From Ideonella sp. (GTDB taxonomy: Bacteria; Pseudomonadota; Gammaproteobacteria; Burkholderiales; Burkholderiaceae_C): DNA of 64,000 nucleotides. How positions within the stretch are numbered: position 1 is the first letter of the stretch; each line of letters starts with the position of its first letter. The translations under genes were made by a program, and so were the position numbers. The notes under the pieces were generated by a model that worked only from the letters and a program-made list of their open reading frames with translations, had not been told where the DNA came from and ran no database searches. The stretch spans positions 962,382-1,026,381 of the forward strand of contig JABTUY010000002.1 of NCBI GenBank assembly GCA_015075165.1. The letters are read 5' to 3'. Below are positions 63,989-64,000 of this stretch, piece by piece.

Positions 63989-64000
63989 ATGAGGCGGCTC
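63989..64000 (+). CDS. ubiB: Probable start of ubiB (3' truncated)
   Basis: Only four codons are visible (Met-Arg-Arg-Leu), 10 bases after the ubiJ stop. The identification rests on conserved gene order (ubiJ followed by ubiB in many proteobacteria) and on the compatible N-terminus. It should be checked in the neighbouring sequence. Confidence 0.4.

Overview
The window comes from a high-GC betaproteobacterium of the order Burkholderiales, most likely the Rubrivivax/Leptothrix/Methylibium group. The evidence is the housekeeping frame at its two ends. On the left are the C-terminal part of a large iron-sulfur/CCG-domain oxidoreductase, a DUF971 gene and ubiE. On the right are ubiJ and what looks like the first codons of ubiB. 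I cannot name a species from the sequence alone.

Almost everything between ubiE and ubiJ (about 3.2-63.4 kb) is one large exopolysaccharide (EPS) locus of the Wzx/Wzy type, with the Eps-style genes of methylotroph and PEP-CTERM/exosortase-type betaproteobacteria. The left block (3.2-20.4 kb, + strand) carries outer-membrane export (EpsE-like), a Wzz-like chain-length protein (EpsF-like), a tyrosine-kinase-like ATPase (EpsG-like), a NodB-type deacetylase, a FemAB/GNAT-like acyltransferase, an asparagine-synthase-like amidotransferase, three GT4-type glycosyltransferases, a flippase, an O-antigen ligase/polymerase and a two-domain oxidoreductase. An intact IS3-family element sits between two of the glycosyltransferases.

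From 20.47 to 28.67 kb lies a nested mobile island. An IS66-family element with an 8-bp target duplication carries an internally deleted IS21-family element in tnpB and an IS256-family element in tnpC. The IS256-family element is itself split by a degenerate three-recombinase (RIT-type) element. The insertion junctions can be read to the base, and removing the inserts restores the interrupted frames.

From 28.7 to 35.5 kb, two lipoprotein genes with DUF4874/DUF4832-type domains face left. They share about 1.46 kb of almost identical DNA in direct orientation and flank a second deacetylase and a formyltransferase-like gene. The right-hand copy is intact; the left-hand copy is broken by several small indels.

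The middle block (35.9-46.8 kb) holds a hexapeptide acyltransferase, a GINT1-like protein, a glycosyltransferase, a heparinase II/III-type lyase, a DUF354 protein, a Gfo/Idh/MocA oxidoreductase, an aldo/keto-reductase-like protein, a class III aminotransferase and a PrmC-like methyltransferase. The leftward block (46.9-56.8 kb) has an NAD-synthetase-like enzyme, an acyl carrier protein, an AMP-forming ligase, a second asparagine-synthase-like protein, EpsL, the initiating undecaprenyl-phosphate sugar transferase, and a fusion of an ExeA-type ATPase to a UDP-GlcNAc 2-epimerase-like domain that has lost active-site residues. The right block (57.5-63.4 kb) supplies nucleotide sugars: a WbpO/TviB-type dehydrogenase, a WbpP/TviC-type epimerase, WecB, ManC and GalE.

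Together the genes predict an acidic polymer drawing on UDP-GalNAcA/GlcNAcA, UDP-ManNAc, GDP-mannose and UDP-galactose, with amide, acyl, formyl and deacetyl tailoring. Several genes have relatives that typically accompany exosortase A, but no exosortase or PEP-CTERM protein is visible here.
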